From: CAWJJM01 sp963843275
GTDB lineage: Bacteria; Acidobacteriota; Thermoanaerobaculia; Multivoradales; JBCCEF01
DNA length: 64,000 nt
Reading direction: 5' to 3'
Assembly (NCBI GenBank): GCA_963843275.1
Contig: CAWJJM010000011.1
Coordinates: 62,001-126,000 of the forward strand
The position numbers and the translations under genes were made by a program. Below, piece by piece: positions 17,990 to 26,760 of the stretch. Under the pieces are notes generated by a model. That model did no database searches and was not told where the DNA came from. It was given only the letters and a program-made list of their open reading frames with translations. Each line of letters starts with the position of its first letter. Within the stretch, counting starts at the first letter, position 1.

Positions 17990-19819
17990 GTGCCCGACGC
18001 CACCTTCCCCGATCTGCGCAGCTTCCTCGACCGCCTGCGGCGCGACGGGGACCTCGCCGTCGTCGAGACCGAGGTGGATCCCCGGCTCGAGGCCGCCGAG
18101 GTGCACCGCCGGGTGATCGCCGCCGGCGGCCCGGCCCTGCTGTTCACCCGGCCGCGCGGCGCCGACCTGCCGCTGGCCACCAACCTGTTCGGCACCGCGC
18201 GGCGCGCCGGACTGGCCTTCGGGGAGCGCCCGGGACGGCTGGTGCGCCGCCTCGTCGAAGCGGCGGAGACGCTGCTCCCGCCGACGCCCGGCAAGCTCTG
18301 GGGGGCGCGCGATCTGGCGCGGGAGGCGCTGCGGCTGGGCACGCGGCGGCGGCGCGGCCGGGCGCCGGTCACCGAGGTGGTCACCCGCGAGGTGCGGCTC
18401 GACCGGCTGCCGGTCCTCACCACCTGGCCCGAGGACGGCGGGCCGTTCGTCACCCTGCCGCTGGTCTACACCGAGCACCCGGACGGCCGCGGCCACAACC
18501 TGGGGATGTACCGCCTCCAGGTGCACGGCCCCGCCGCCACCGGCATGCACTGGCAGATCGGCAAGGGCGGCGGCTTCCACTACGCCGCCGCCGAGGCGCG
18601 CGGCGAGGCCCTGCCGGTCACCGTCTTCCTCGGCGGGCCGCCGGCGCTGGTGCTGGCCGCGGTGGCACCGCTGCCGGAGAACGTGCCGGAGCTGCTGCTC
18701 GCCTCGTTGATCGCGGGCCGGAGGCTCGGCACCGTTGGCGGCCCCGGACCCCACCCGCTGCTGGCCGACGCGGAGATCGCGCTGATCGGGAGGGTGCCGC
18801 CCCGGGTGCGCCGCCCGGAGGGCCCCTTCGGCGACCACTACGGCTACTACTCGCTCGTCCACGACTACCCGCTCTTCGAGGTGGAGGCGATGGCGCGGCG
18901 CCGCGACGCGATCTACCCGGCCACCGTGGTCGGCAAGCCGCGGCAGGAGGACTTCTACATCGGCGACCTGCTCCAGGAGCTGCTGGCGCCGCTGTTCCCG
19001 CTGGTGATGCCCGGGGTGCGGGACCTGTGGTCCTACGGCGAGACCGGCTACCACTCGCTGGCCGCCGCGGTGGTGCGCGAGCGCTACCGGCGCGAGGCGA
19101 TGGTGTCGGCCTTCCGCATCCTCGGCGAGGGGCAGCTCGCGCTGACCAAGTTCCTGCTGGTGACGGACCGGCCGGTCGACCTGCGCGACTTCCCCGCCAC
19201 CCTCGAGCACGTGCTGGCCCGCACCCGCCCGGAGACCGACCTGTTCGTCTTCTCGAACCTGTCGATGGACACCCTCGACTACACCGGCCCCGCGGTCAAC
19301 GAGGGTTCGAAGGGGGTGTGGCTGGGCCTCGGCGACCCGCTGCGCGAGCTGCCGCGGGAGTTCGCGCCGGCCGCGCCGCCGCCGCCCGAGGTCACGGCGG
19401 TGCGGGTCTTCTGCGGCGGCTGCCTGGTGGTGGGGGCGCCGCCGCGCACGGCCGACCCCGACGCGGCGGCGCGGCTGGCCGCCCACCCCGCCTTCGCCGG
19501 CTGGCCGCTCCTGGTGGTGACCGACGAGCCGGCCCGCGCCGCCGCCAGCGCGACGAACTTCCTGTGGACCACGTTCACCCGCTTCGAGCCGGCGGCCGAC
19601 CTCCATGCCGCCGCCGCGGAGGTGGTGCGCAACCACGTGGCCCGTACGCCGCCGATCGCGATCGACGCCCGGCTCAAGCCCGGCTTCCCCGCCGAGCTGA
19701 TCTGCGACCCCGAGACCGCGGCGACGGTGACGCGGCGCTGGAGCGAGTACTTCCCCGGCGGCGGCGTGGAGATGGGCGACTCCGACCGCGGGCATCTCGA
19801 CCCGCCGGCGGCCGGCTGA
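17990..19819 (+). CDS. UbiD family decarboxylase
   Basis: A 609-residue enzyme of the UbiD family, which uses prenylated FMN to (de)carboxylate aromatic or unsaturated acids. In ubiquinone or menaquinone synthesis it removes the carboxylate of 4-hydroxy-3-polyprenylbenzoate or a related acid. Visible family blocks are MYRLQVHGPAATGMHWQIGK (prFMN and metal site), PEGPFGDHYGYYS (catalytic E-x-E-like region) and the C-terminal TKFLLVTD. The length is above E. coli UbiD (497), with additions in the N-terminal third. No UbiX gene, which would make prFMN, lies nearby. GCTGGAG lies about 8 bases before the GTG start. Confidence 0.85.
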   Translation: MPDATFPDLRSFLDRLRRDGDLAVVETEVDPRLEAAEVHRRVIAAGGPALLFTRPRGADLPLATNLFGTARRAGLAFGERPGRLVRRLVEAAETLLPPTPGKLWGARDLAREALRLGTRRRRGRAPVTEVVTREVRLDRLPVLTTWPEDGGPFVTLPLVYTEHPDGRGHNLGMYRLQVHGPAATGMHWQIGKGGGFHYAAAEARGEALPVTVFLGGPPALVLAAVAPLPENVPELLLASLIAGRRLGTVGGPGPHPLLADAEIALIGRVPPRVRRPEGPFGDHYGYYSLVHDYPLFEVEAMARRRDAIYPATVVGKPRQEDFYIGDLLQELLAPLFPLVMPGVRDLWSYGETGYHSLAAAVVRERYRREAMVSAFRILGEGQLALTKFLLVTDRPVDLRDFPATLEHVLARTRPETDLFVFSNLSMDTLDYTGPAVNEGSKGVWLGLGDPLRELPREFAPAAPPPPEVTAVRVFCGGCLVVGAPPRTADPDAAARLAAHPAFAGWPLLVVTDEPARAAASATNFLWTTFTRFEPAADLHAAAAEVVRNHVARTPPIAIDARLKPGFPAELICDPETAATVTRRWSEYFPGGGVEMGDSDRGHLDPPAAG

Positions 19820-19826
19820 AGCGGCG

Positions 19827-20186
19827 TCAGGAGGGCGGGACGTCGTCGCCGGGAGTGACGCCCGGCAGGCCGAGCTGGACGGCGACCGAGCGGCCCACGC
19901 GGCGCTCGAAGCGCGCCGCGTAGCTCTCCACCGCCCCCACCGGCTCGTCGCGGTAGACGCGCTCGAGACGGAAGAGCGGGACGAACAGGGTCGACAGGCC
20001 CAGGGTGGGCGGCTCGTCGGCGCGGGCCGCCTGCGCCATCCAGTCGTCGAACGAGTCGACGCTCAGGGCGCGCAGGGTGAGGCCGGCGACGCCGAGGTCG
20101 AGCAGCACCCCCCACAGCTTCTCGGTCGGGTTGATCAGGTGGGCGATCACCAGGTCGCCGGGCTCGAGCTTGGTGAACCCGTCCAT
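19827..20186 (-). CDS. Conserved-looking hypothetical protein at the end of the acyl-CoA operon
   Basis: A 119-residue soluble protein of unknown family. It begins with KLEPGDLVIAHLINPTEKLWGVLLDLG, a pattern of short beta strands like a small barrel, and ends in a helical and then flexible part. It starts 3 bases after the methylmalonyl-CoA epimerase gene, so it is cotranscribed with it, meaning a regulator or accessory protein for this pathway is conceivable but unsupported. Codon usage matches its neighbours. It converges on the UbiD gene with 7 bases between stops. Confidence 0.7.
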   Translation of the reverse strand: MDGFTKLEPGDLVIAHLINPTEKLWGVLLDLGVAGLTLRALSVDSFDDWMAQAARADEPPTLGLSTLFVPLFRLERVYRDEPVGAVESYAARFERRVGRSVAVQLGLPGVTPGDDVPPS

Positions 20187-20189
20187 CGC

Positions 20190-20606
20190 TCAGCCCTCCT
20201 CCCCGTCGCCCGGCTCCTCGCTGAGCTCGAGCAGCACGCCGCCGGTCGAGCCGGGGTGGACGAACTGCACCCAGCAGCCGCCGGCGCCGCGGGTCGGCGC
20301 CTCGCGCAGCACCCGGTAGCCGGCGGCGCGCAGGCGACCGTCGTCGGCGCGCACGTCGTCGCTGGCCAGCGCCAGGTGGTGGATGCCGGGGCCGCGGCGC
20401 TCGAGGAAGCGGGCGATCGGCGAGTCCTCGCCGAGCGCCTCGAGCAGCTCGATCCGCGCTTCGCCGCAGCGGATCATCGCCACCCGCACGCCCTCGGCCG
20501 GCACCTCCTCGATCACCTCGACCTCGAGGCCCAGCGCCTCGTAGAGCCTGCGGGCCTCGGCGATCGAGGCGACCGCCACGCCGACGTGGTCGATGCGCTC
20601 GATCAC
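20190..20606 (-). CDS. mce: Methylmalonyl-CoA epimerase
   Basis: A 138-residue VOC-fold enzyme that interconverts (2S)- and (2R)-methylmalonyl-CoA on the route from propionyl-CoA to succinyl-CoA. Family features are IDHVGVAV at the N-terminus (metal ligand His7), ARIELLEAL, PGIHHLAL (His ligand near residue 77) and the last ligand Glu127 in VLLELSE. GTG at 20606 overlaps the stop of meaB (GTGA), placing it in an acd-meaB-mce operon. The mutase itself is not in the window. Confidence 0.9.
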   Translation of the reverse strand: MIERIDHVGVAVASIAEARRLYEALGLEVEVIEEVPAEGVRVAMIRCGEARIELLEALGEDSPIARFLERRGPGIHHLALASDDVRADDGRLRAAGYRVLREAPTRGAGGCWVQFVHPGSTGGVLLELSEEPGDGEEG

Positions 20607-21565
20607 CCGTCGGCTCCCGCCGCCGCCTCCACGCGGACGGCGCCCGCGAACAGGCGGTCGGCGAGGCGGTAGGGGTCGTCGTGGGCCTCCAGGCCGCGCT
20701 CGATCTCGCGCTCGAGACCCAGCCCGGCGTCGGCGGCGGCGAGCACGCGCTCCTTGAGGATCGCCTCGACCCGCATGCGCAGCAGCGCCCGCCGCCGCGC
20801 CGCCAGCTCGCCGCTGGCGGCGAGGTGCTCGCGGTGGCGCTCGATCTCGGCGACCACCTCGGCGATCCCCTCGTCGCGCGACGCCACCGTCTTGACCAGC
20901 GGCGGCCGCCAATCGCTCCGCGTCTCGGCGAGGTTGAGCATGCTCTCGAGGTCGCGCACCGTGCGCTCCACCCCCTCGCGGTCGGCCTTGTTGATCACGA
21001 AGACGTCGGCGATCTCCATCAGCCCCGCCTTGATCGCCTGGATGTCGTCGCCCAGCCCCGGCACGGTGACCACCAGCACGGTGTCGACGCTGCGCACCAC
21101 GTCGACCTCGTCCTGGCCCACCCCCACGGTCTCCAGCAGGACCCAGTCGAAGCCGCCGGCGTCGAGCAGGTCCACCGCGTCGTGGCTGGCGCGGGCCAGC
21201 CCGCCGAGGGCGCCGCGGGTGGCCATCGAGCGGATGTAGACGCCGGGGTCGGTGTAGAGCGACTGCATGCGGATACGGTCGCCGAGCAGCGCCCCTCCGG
21301 AGAAGGGGCTGGTGGGGTCGATGGCGAGGATGCCCACCGTCTCGCCGCGCGCCCGCAGGTGCCGGGTCAGGCGGTCGACCAGGGTGGACTTGCCGGCGCC
21401 CGGCGGGCCGGTGACGCCGACCACCCGCGCCCGTCCGGTCTCCGGGTAGAGGCGTCGGATCAGCTCGGCGCGGGCCGCGCCACCGCCCTCGACCAGCGAG
21501 ATGGCCCGGGCCAGGGCCCGCGGCCGGCGCTCGCGCACCCCGGGGACCAGCTCCTCGGGCGTCAC
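20603..21565 (-). CDS. meaB: MeaB/ArgK-type GTPase, methylmalonyl-CoA mutase chaperone
   Basis: A 320-residue G3E-family GTPase that protects and reloads B12-dependent methylmalonyl-CoA mutase. Walker A is GPPGAGKST (residues 53-61); IDPTSPFSGGALLGDRIRM, the switch segment ETVGVGQDEVD and INKAD (NKxD guanine motif) are typical of MeaB/MMAA. The older name LAO/AO kinase ArgK refers to the same family. GTG at 21565 overlaps the acyl-CoA dehydrogenase stop. With mce next to it, the operon points to propionate or branched-chain amino acid catabolism. Confidence 0.93.
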   Translation of the reverse strand: MTPEELVPGVRERRPRALARAISLVEGGGAARAELIRRLYPETGRARVVGVTGPPGAGKSTLVDRLTRHLRARGETVGILAIDPTSPFSGGALLGDRIRMQSLYTDPGVYIRSMATRGALGGLARASHDAVDLLDAGGFDWVLLETVGVGQDEVDVVRSVDTVLVVTVPGLGDDIQAIKAGLMEIADVFVINKADREGVERTVRDLESMLNLAETRSDWRPPLVKTVASRDEGIAEVVAEIERHREHLAASGELAARRRALLRMRVEAILKERVLAAADAGLGLEREIERGLEAHDDPYRLADRLFAGAVRVEAAAGADG

Positions 21566-22755
21566 GAGCTCTCGAGGAGCTGCCGCGCGATCACCAGGCG
21601 CTGGATCTCGCTGGTGCCCTCGCCGATGGTGCAGATCTTCGCGTCGCGGTAGAACTTCTCGGCCCGATAGTCCTTCACGTAGCCATAGCCGCCGTGGATC
21701 TGTACCCCGCGCTCGCTGCAGAACACCGCGGCCTCGCCGGCGAACAGCTTGGCCTCGGCGGCGGCGCGGGTGACCCGCTCGCCGCGGTCCATGCCCAGCG
21801 CCGCGGCGAACACCAGCACCTCGGAGGCGGCGATGCGGGTCCACATCTCGGCGAGCATGAACTGGATCGCCTGGAAGGAGGCGATCGGGCGGTCGAACTG
21901 GCGCCGCTCGCGGGCGTAGTCGCGGGCCGCCTCGAAGGCGCCAGCGGCCGTCCCCAGCCCCAGGGCGGCGATCGAGATGCGGCCGCCGTCGAGGATCGCC
22001 AGCGCCTGCTTGAAGCCGGTCCCGGGCTCGCCCAGCAGGTGGTCCTCGGGCACGAAGCAGCCCTCCATCACCACCTCGGAGGTGTCCGACGCGCGCGAGC
22101 CGAGCTTGTTCTCCTTCTTGCCGGCGCGGAAGCCGTCCATCCCCTTCTCCAGCACGAAGGCGGAGATGCGGCGGTGGCGGTCGGCCCCCTCCGGGAGGGA
22201 CTCGTCGACCGCCATCACCACGCAGACGTCGCCGACCGCCCCGTGGGTGGTGAAGGTCTTGGCGCCGTCGAGCACCCAGCCGCCGTCCACGCGGCGGGCG
22301 CGGCTGCGGGTGCCGGCGGCGTCGGAGCCGGCCTCGGGCTCGGTCAGGCTCCAGGCCCCGATCTTCTCGCCACGGGCCAGCGGCGGCACCCAGCGCCGCT
22401 TCTGCTCGTCGCTGCCGAACTTGAAGATGTGGCCGGTGCACAGCGAGTTGTGCGCCGCCACCGACAGCCCGATCGACGGGTCGACCTTGGAGATCTCGCT
22501 GACCACCAGCGCGTACTCCACGTAGCCGAGCCCGGCGCCGCCGAGCTCCTCCGGGATCAGGATGCCGAGGAACCCGAGCTCGCCGAGCTTGGCGAAGATG
22601 TCGCGCGGGAAGCGCTGCGCTTCGTCGATCTCCTCGACGATCGGGTCGATCTCGTTGCGGGCGAAGTCGCGGGCGAGCTCGCGGACGGCCTGCTGCTCGG
22701 CGGTGAGGGAGAAGTCGAGGGAAGAGGCGTCCCGGCGGGCTTCGGCGACGGTCAT
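21562..22755 (-). CDS. Acyl-CoA dehydrogenase
   Basis: A 397-residue FAD enzyme for alpha,beta-dehydrogenation of acyl-CoA, with electrons passing to ETF. The three usual regions are present: helical N-terminus, the beta domain with WSLTEPEAGSDA and the C-terminal QIHGGYGYVKDY. The catalytic base is the Glu of IGEGTSEIQR, the placement of short-chain, medium-chain and 2-methyl-branched enzymes. Linkage to meaB and mce suggests a short or branched substrate feeding propionyl-CoA. It is the first gene of the operon; a TAGCAT -10-like box lies about 60 bases upstream. Confidence 0.95.
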   Translation of the reverse strand: MTVAEARRDASSLDFSLTAEQQAVRELARDFARNEIDPIVEEIDEAQRFPRDIFAKLGELGFLGILIPEELGGAGLGYVEYALVVSEISKVDPSIGLSVAAHNSLCTGHIFKFGSDEQKRRWVPPLARGEKIGAWSLTEPEAGSDAAGTRSRARRVDGGWVLDGAKTFTTHGAVGDVCVVMAVDESLPEGADRHRRISAFVLEKGMDGFRAGKKENKLGSRASDTSEVVMEGCFVPEDHLLGEPGTGFKQALAILDGGRISIAALGLGTAAGAFEAARDYARERRQFDRPIASFQAIQFMLAEMWTRIAASEVLVFAAALGMDRGERVTRAAAEAKLFAGEAAVFCSERGVQIHGGYGYVKDYRAEKFYRDAKICTIGEGTSEIQRLVIARQLLESS

Positions 22756-22813
22756 GGGCTTTCCTGGGTCGGTTGGATCGGACGCCGGTTGGCGCGGCGC
22801 AGCCGGCCCCGCG

Positions 22814-22819
22814 ATGCTA
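22814..22819 (-). promoter_or_regulatory. -10-like TAGCAT ahead of the acyl-CoA dehydrogenase operon
   Basis: Minus-strand GGTAGCATCGC, 58 bases upstream of the ATG. The same TAGCATCGC string is found ahead of the HlyD-type gene (34555) and TAGCAT ahead of the DnaC-like gene (27604). Confidence 0.4.
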
Positions 22820-22875
22820 CCGCACCTCTCCGATGGGGTGACGGGCAGCTCGTGGCGGCCGGAACAGGGTGCCGG

Positions 22876-23589
22876 TCACCCTGTTGCCCGCCTCCCTCCG
22901 CTCTCCCGGCGGGCGGCGGCGAGGAGGGCGGTGCCGGCGGAGGTGCCGAGGCGGTCGGCGCCGGCAGCGATCAGGGCGAGGGCGCCGGGGAGGTCGCGGA
23001 TGCCGCCGGAGGCCTTGACGCGCAGGCCGGTGCCGGCGACGGCGGCGGCGAGGCGGCGGACGTCGTCGACGGTGGCGCCGCCGGGGCCGAAGCCGGTCGA
23101 GGTCTTGACGTAGTCGGCGCCCGCCGCCGCCACCAGCCGCGCCGCGCGCGCCTTCTCGCCGTCGTCGAGCAGCGCCGTCTCCACGATCACCTTGAGCACC
23201 AGGTCGGGATCGAGGCCGCGCAGCGCGGCGACCCAGGCGCCCAGGTCGTCGGCCACGGCGGCGTCCTCGCCGCTCTTGAGCCGGGAGAGGTTGATCACCG
23301 TGTCGAGCTCGCGGGCGCCGTCGTCCACCGCGTGCCGCGACTCGTCGCGCCGCGCCGCGGGGCTGGCGTAGCCGAGCGGGAAGGCGATCACCGTCGCCGG
23401 GGCCACCCCGCTGCCGGCCAGCTCGCGGGCGGCCAGCCCCACCCAGCACGGCGGCACCATGGCGGCGGCGAACCCGGCGGCGGCCGCCTCGGCGAGCAGG
23501 CGCCGCACCTCCGCCTCGCGGGCGTCGGGCTTGAGCAGGGTGTGGTCGATGTAGCTCGCCAGCGGGCGGGGCAACGAACGGACGTCCAT
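22876..23589 (-). CDS. deoC: Deoxyribose-phosphate aldolase
   Basis: A 237-residue class I aldolase that splits 2-deoxyribose-5-phosphate into glyceraldehyde-3-phosphate and acetaldehyde. Schiff-base Lys162 is in YVKTSTGFG; the assisting Lys133 (LKVIVETALL) and Lys192 (VKASGGIR) are in place, and IDHTLLKP opens the fold. AGAGGT lies 6-7 bases before the ATG at 23589. It follows the SpoIID-type gene by 10 bases on the same strand, so the two are probably cotranscribed, without an obvious functional link. Nucleoside catabolism is the family role. Confidence 0.95.
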   Translation of the reverse strand: MDVRSLPRPLASYIDHTLLKPDAREAEVRRLLAEAAAAGFAAAMVPPCWVGLAARELAGSGVAPATVIAFPLGYASPAARRDESRHAVDDGARELDTVINLSRLKSGEDAAVADDLGAWVAALRGLDPDLVLKVIVETALLDDGEKARAARLVAAAGADYVKTSTGFGPGGATVDDVRRLAAAVAGTGLRVKASGGIRDLPGALALIAAGADRLGTSAGTALLAAARRESGGRRATG

Positions 23590-23599
23590 GGGCGACCTC

Positions 23600-25804
23600 T
23601 CAGCGGGTGGGGCCGTCATGGGGCCGCGGCTCGGCCCAGCGCGCGGTGTGCGACCGCACCCGGACCAGATCCACTCCGGTGTAGTAGTGCTCGAGGATCT
23701 CGCGGTAGTCGAGGCCGCGCCCGGCCATGCCGTAGGAGCCCACCTGGCAGAGGCCCACGCCGTGCCCCCAGCCGCTGCCGTGGAAGCTCCACCCGGGACC
23801 GCTGCGCCCGCGGCTGCGGCGCATCTCGAAGCGGGTGTCGGGCAGGTCGAGGATCCAGCGCACCGGCAGCCCCTCGACCTCGACCGAGCGGCCGCCGCGG
23901 CCGAGGATGCGCAGCACGGCCACCCGTCCCGACACCCCCCGGCGCAGCACCTCGAGGCCGCTGAAGCCGAGGCCCGGGTAGCGCTCCTCGACCCGCCGCG
24001 CCAGCTCCGCGTCGCCGCGGAAGCGGGTCCACGATGCGTACTTGTGGTCGCGCGGGAAGCTCGCCGCGGCGGGGTCGACCTCCTGCACGAGCGCCACCAG
24101 GCGGTCGCCGGCGAACCACAGGTCCACCGGGTCGCCGGCGACGAGCGCCAGGTCGGTGGCGTAGCGGCCGGCGCCGCGGCGGCGGAAGGTGAGCAGGTCC
24201 GAGGGCAGCGCCAGGCGGCGGGCGCCGGCCGCGGTGCGCAGGTCGATGTCGTCGCCGCGCCGCTCGTAGAAGAAGGCCGGCTCGCGGCGCAGCACGCCCC
24301 AGCGCTGCGCCAGCCGCAGCAGCAGCGCCTCGACGCCGGCCGCGTCCAGCGGCCCGGCCGCCGGCGCCAGCTCCGCCGCCGGCACCACCCCGCCGGCGGA
24401 CGGACCGCCGCCGAAGCGCACCTCGAGGTAGCGGGCGACCTCCGCGCCGTCGAGCGAGGGGAGCGGGGCGGCCGGCGCCGCGGCGAGGCCCGCCGCGGCC
24501 GCCAACGCGCCCACCCGGGCGGCCAGCGCCGCGGCGCCGGCGACACCCCGGGGCGGAGGCACCAGCCGGCGGGTCAGCGCGTCCGGGAAGGGCGCGCCCT
24601 CGAGCGCCACGCCCTCGACCACCTCGACGCCCGCCTCGGCGCAGGGGACGCCCTTGAGGTAGGGGGCGTGCTCCCGCGGGAAGACCACGTCGACGTCCTC
24701 GGTGTGGCCGCCGCAGGTGGCGCTGTAGCGGGCGTCCACCGGCTCGCCGTCGTGCAGCAGGATCTGGTCCGCGGTCTCCGCCACCGCCCGGTCGGTCAGC
24801 GGGTGCTCGACCGACATCCCGCCGTAGACCTGGCAGCGCGGCGTGGCGCAGACGTCGAAACCCTCGGCCCGGAACTCGCCGAGGTGGCGCACGGTGTAGG
24901 TGCGGGCCGCGACCGCCTGCGCCTTGAGCGCCTCCAACCGCCCGTACTGCACCGGGCCCATCTCCGCCGGCACCACGCCGCGCAGGTAGTCCTCGAGCGG
25001 CAGCTCGTCGATCAGGTTCAGGCGGCCGCGGTCGTTGAGGTAGACCAGCAGGTCGCCGCGGTAGCGGTTGCCGGAGACGGTGAACCCGTCGCCCGAGGTG
25101 TCGAGCACCCGCACCCAGCGTCCCGCCACCTCCAGCGCGCGGCCGCCCTGCACCAGGCGCAGCGCCGGATGCTCGAGGTCGCCGCCCTCGGTGACGATCC
25201 AGGCGCCGGCGTGCCCGGAGGCCTCGAGGTGCCGCTTCGCCGTCTCCGCCGTGGGGCGGTCGGCGAAGCGGCCGGCGCGCACCCGGAACAGCCCGACGCC
25301 GGCGTCGAAGTGCGCGTCGCAGGGCCAGCCGGTGTCGGCCGAAAGGCGCCGGGAGAGCTCGGCCGCTCCCTCCTCGTCGCGCAGCGCCGCCACCTGCAGC
25401 CGGTAGACCGCCCGCCCCGCCCCACCGTCCGCCGGCTCGACCTGGACCGGCACCGCCAGCGGCACCCGGTCGCCACCCGCCTCGAGCAGCAGGCCCTCGC
25501 GGCAGCAGGGCAGCTCGGCGCGGTCGAGGTCGCTCGCCAGGCCCACGCGGACCCGCAGCGGCATCGCCGGCAACGCCGGGGCGGGTGCCGCCGGCGCGGC
25601 GGCGGCCGGCGCCTCGGAAGCCGGCGGCTCCGGGAGCGGGGCCAGCGGCGCCGGCGCGGCGGCCTGGGCCGCAGCGGGCGAGGCCGGCGCCGGCGGCGGC
25701 GTCGCCGGCGGCGGCGTCCGGCGGGCGCAGCCGAAGACACCCGACGCCACGGCCAGCGCCGCGGCCAGCGCGGTGGCGCAGACGGTCCGGGCCCGGCCGC
25801 TCAC
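23600..25804 (-). CDS. SpoIID/LytB-domain lipoprotein with SPOR-like domain
   Basis: A 734-residue envelope protein. The N-terminal signal ends in FGC, a lipobox-like cysteine, followed by a long Pro/Ala linker. Next comes a SPOR-like segment (YRLQVAALRDEEGAAEL to RVRAGRFADRPTAETAKRHL), which in other proteins binds denuded glycan at the septum. Then comes the SpoIID catalytic domain: LPLEDYLRGVVPAEM, ALKAQAVAARTYTV, YSATCGGHTED. A variable insert separates this from the last SpoIID block, GSGWGHGVGLCQVGSYGMA. SpoIID is a lytic transglycosylase requiring denuded strands, so SPOR plus SpoIID in one chain is sensible. GTGA overlap with the membrane gene upstream. Confidence 0.88.
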   Translation of the reverse strand: MSGRARTVCATALAAALAVASGVFGCARRTPPPATPPPAPASPAAAQAAAPAPLAPLPEPPASEAPAAAAPAAPAPALPAMPLRVRVGLASDLDRAELPCCREGLLLEAGGDRVPLAVPVQVEPADGGAGRAVYRLQVAALRDEEGAAELSRRLSADTGWPCDAHFDAGVGLFRVRAGRFADRPTAETAKRHLEASGHAGAWIVTEGGDLEHPALRLVQGGRALEVAGRWVRVLDTSGDGFTVSGNRYRGDLLVYLNDRGRLNLIDELPLEDYLRGVVPAEMGPVQYGRLEALKAQAVAARTYTVRHLGEFRAEGFDVCATPRCQVYGGMSVEHPLTDRAVAETADQILLHDGEPVDARYSATCGGHTEDVDVVFPREHAPYLKGVPCAEAGVEVVEGVALEGAPFPDALTRRLVPPPRGVAGAAALAARVGALAAAAGLAAAPAAPLPSLDGAEVARYLEVRFGGGPSAGGVVPAAELAPAAGPLDAAGVEALLLRLAQRWGVLRREPAFFYERRGDDIDLRTAAGARRLALPSDLLTFRRRGAGRYATDLALVAGDPVDLWFAGDRLVALVQEVDPAAASFPRDHKYASWTRFRGDAELARRVEERYPGLGFSGLEVLRRGVSGRVAVLRILGRGGRSVEVEGLPVRWILDLPDTRFEMRRSRGRSGPGWSFHGSGWGHGVGLCQVGSYGMAGRGLDYREILEHYYTGVDLVRVRSHTARWAEPRPHDGPTR

Positions 25805-26751
25805 CGCCGCTCCGCGCTCCACATCAGCGCCGCCACGGCGCCGGCGAAGGCCACCGTCACCAGGCCGGTGACCAGCCACTGGACGAGCTGGAGGACCCCC
25901 TGGCCCACCAGGTAGGCCGGGGCCCCCGGGGCGGCGAAGCGGGCGATCGCCCAACTGAAGGGCAGGAAGACGCCGGCCACCACCAGCACCGTGGCGAGGA
26001 AGACCAGAGCCAGCAGCAGCACCGCCCCGGGCCGCCGTCCCAGCACCTCCAGCGCCTTGCGCGCCGAGCGCCGCACCGAGGTCCCCTCGCGCGCCAGGTC
26101 GGGCGCGGTGAGCCAGCCCCACAACGCGACCACCACGAGCAGGAAGAACAGCGGCAGGGCGCCGCCGCAGCCGATGCCGAACCCGGCCGCACCGCCCCAG
26201 GTGCGACCGCCGGCGACCGTCCCGACGGCGAGCACCAGCACCAGCAGCAGCCACACCGTCACCACCACCCAGTACAGGTTCCAGAACCAGAAGTAGCGCC
26301 ACAGGTACAGGCGCCCCCAGCCGGCGAAGTCGGCGAGCCGGTAGGTGCGGAACACCCGCCAGCCGTGGCCCCGCCCCGGCGGCGCCTGGCGCTCCGCGGC
26401 CATCAGCACGCCGTAGAGGCCACCCTGGAACCAGCTGAAGACCAGGAAGGCGACCAGCCAGACCAGGGAGGTGGCGAGCAGGGCCGCGGCGAGCGGCAGG
26501 GCCAGGGGTCCGATCGCCGCCAGCAGGTCCTCGAACACCCGCTCGGGCGAGCTCGGCCAGGCCTCCCCGAGGCCGCGGAAGCGGTCCCAGCCCACCACCA
26601 ACACCGGCACCAGCAGCCCGAGCGCGGTCAGCGCGGTCACCAGGAGCTGCTGCAGCCAGACCATGCCGACCAGCGGCAGGTTCGCCCGCAGGCTGGAGAA
26701 GCCCCGGGCCAGGCACTCGAAGGAGGACCGCTGGGCGGCCGGCGCGGGCAC
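25801..26751 (-). CDS. Polytopic membrane protein of unknown function
   Basis: A 316-residue inner-membrane protein with about six hydrophobic segments and a conserved-looking cytosolic segment between helices (LAREGTSVRRSARKALEVLGRRP). The layout, pairs of helices split by an Arg/Ala-rich helix, resembles glycerophosphoryl diester phosphodiesterase membrane-domain or DUF-type polytopic proteins, but I cannot assign a family. It overlaps the SpoIID-type gene (GTGA) and starts 9 bases after the DnaC-like gene, so the three form one unit. GTG start at 26751. Confidence 0.75.
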   Translation of the reverse strand: MPAPAAQRSSFECLARGFSSLRANLPLVGMVWLQQLLVTALTALGLLVPVLVVGWDRFRGLGEAWPSSPERVFEDLLAAIGPLALPLAAALLATSLVWLVAFLVFSWFQGGLYGVLMAAERQAPPGRGHGWRVFRTYRLADFAGWGRLYLWRYFWFWNLYWVVVTVWLLLVLVLAVGTVAGGRTWGGAAGFGIGCGGALPLFFLLVVVALWGWLTAPDLAREGTSVRRSARKALEVLGRRPGAVLLLALVFLATVLVVAGVFLPFSWAIARFAAPGAPAYLVGQGVLQLVQWLVTGLVTVAFAGAVAALMWSAERR

Positions 26752-26760
26752 GGAGACCGC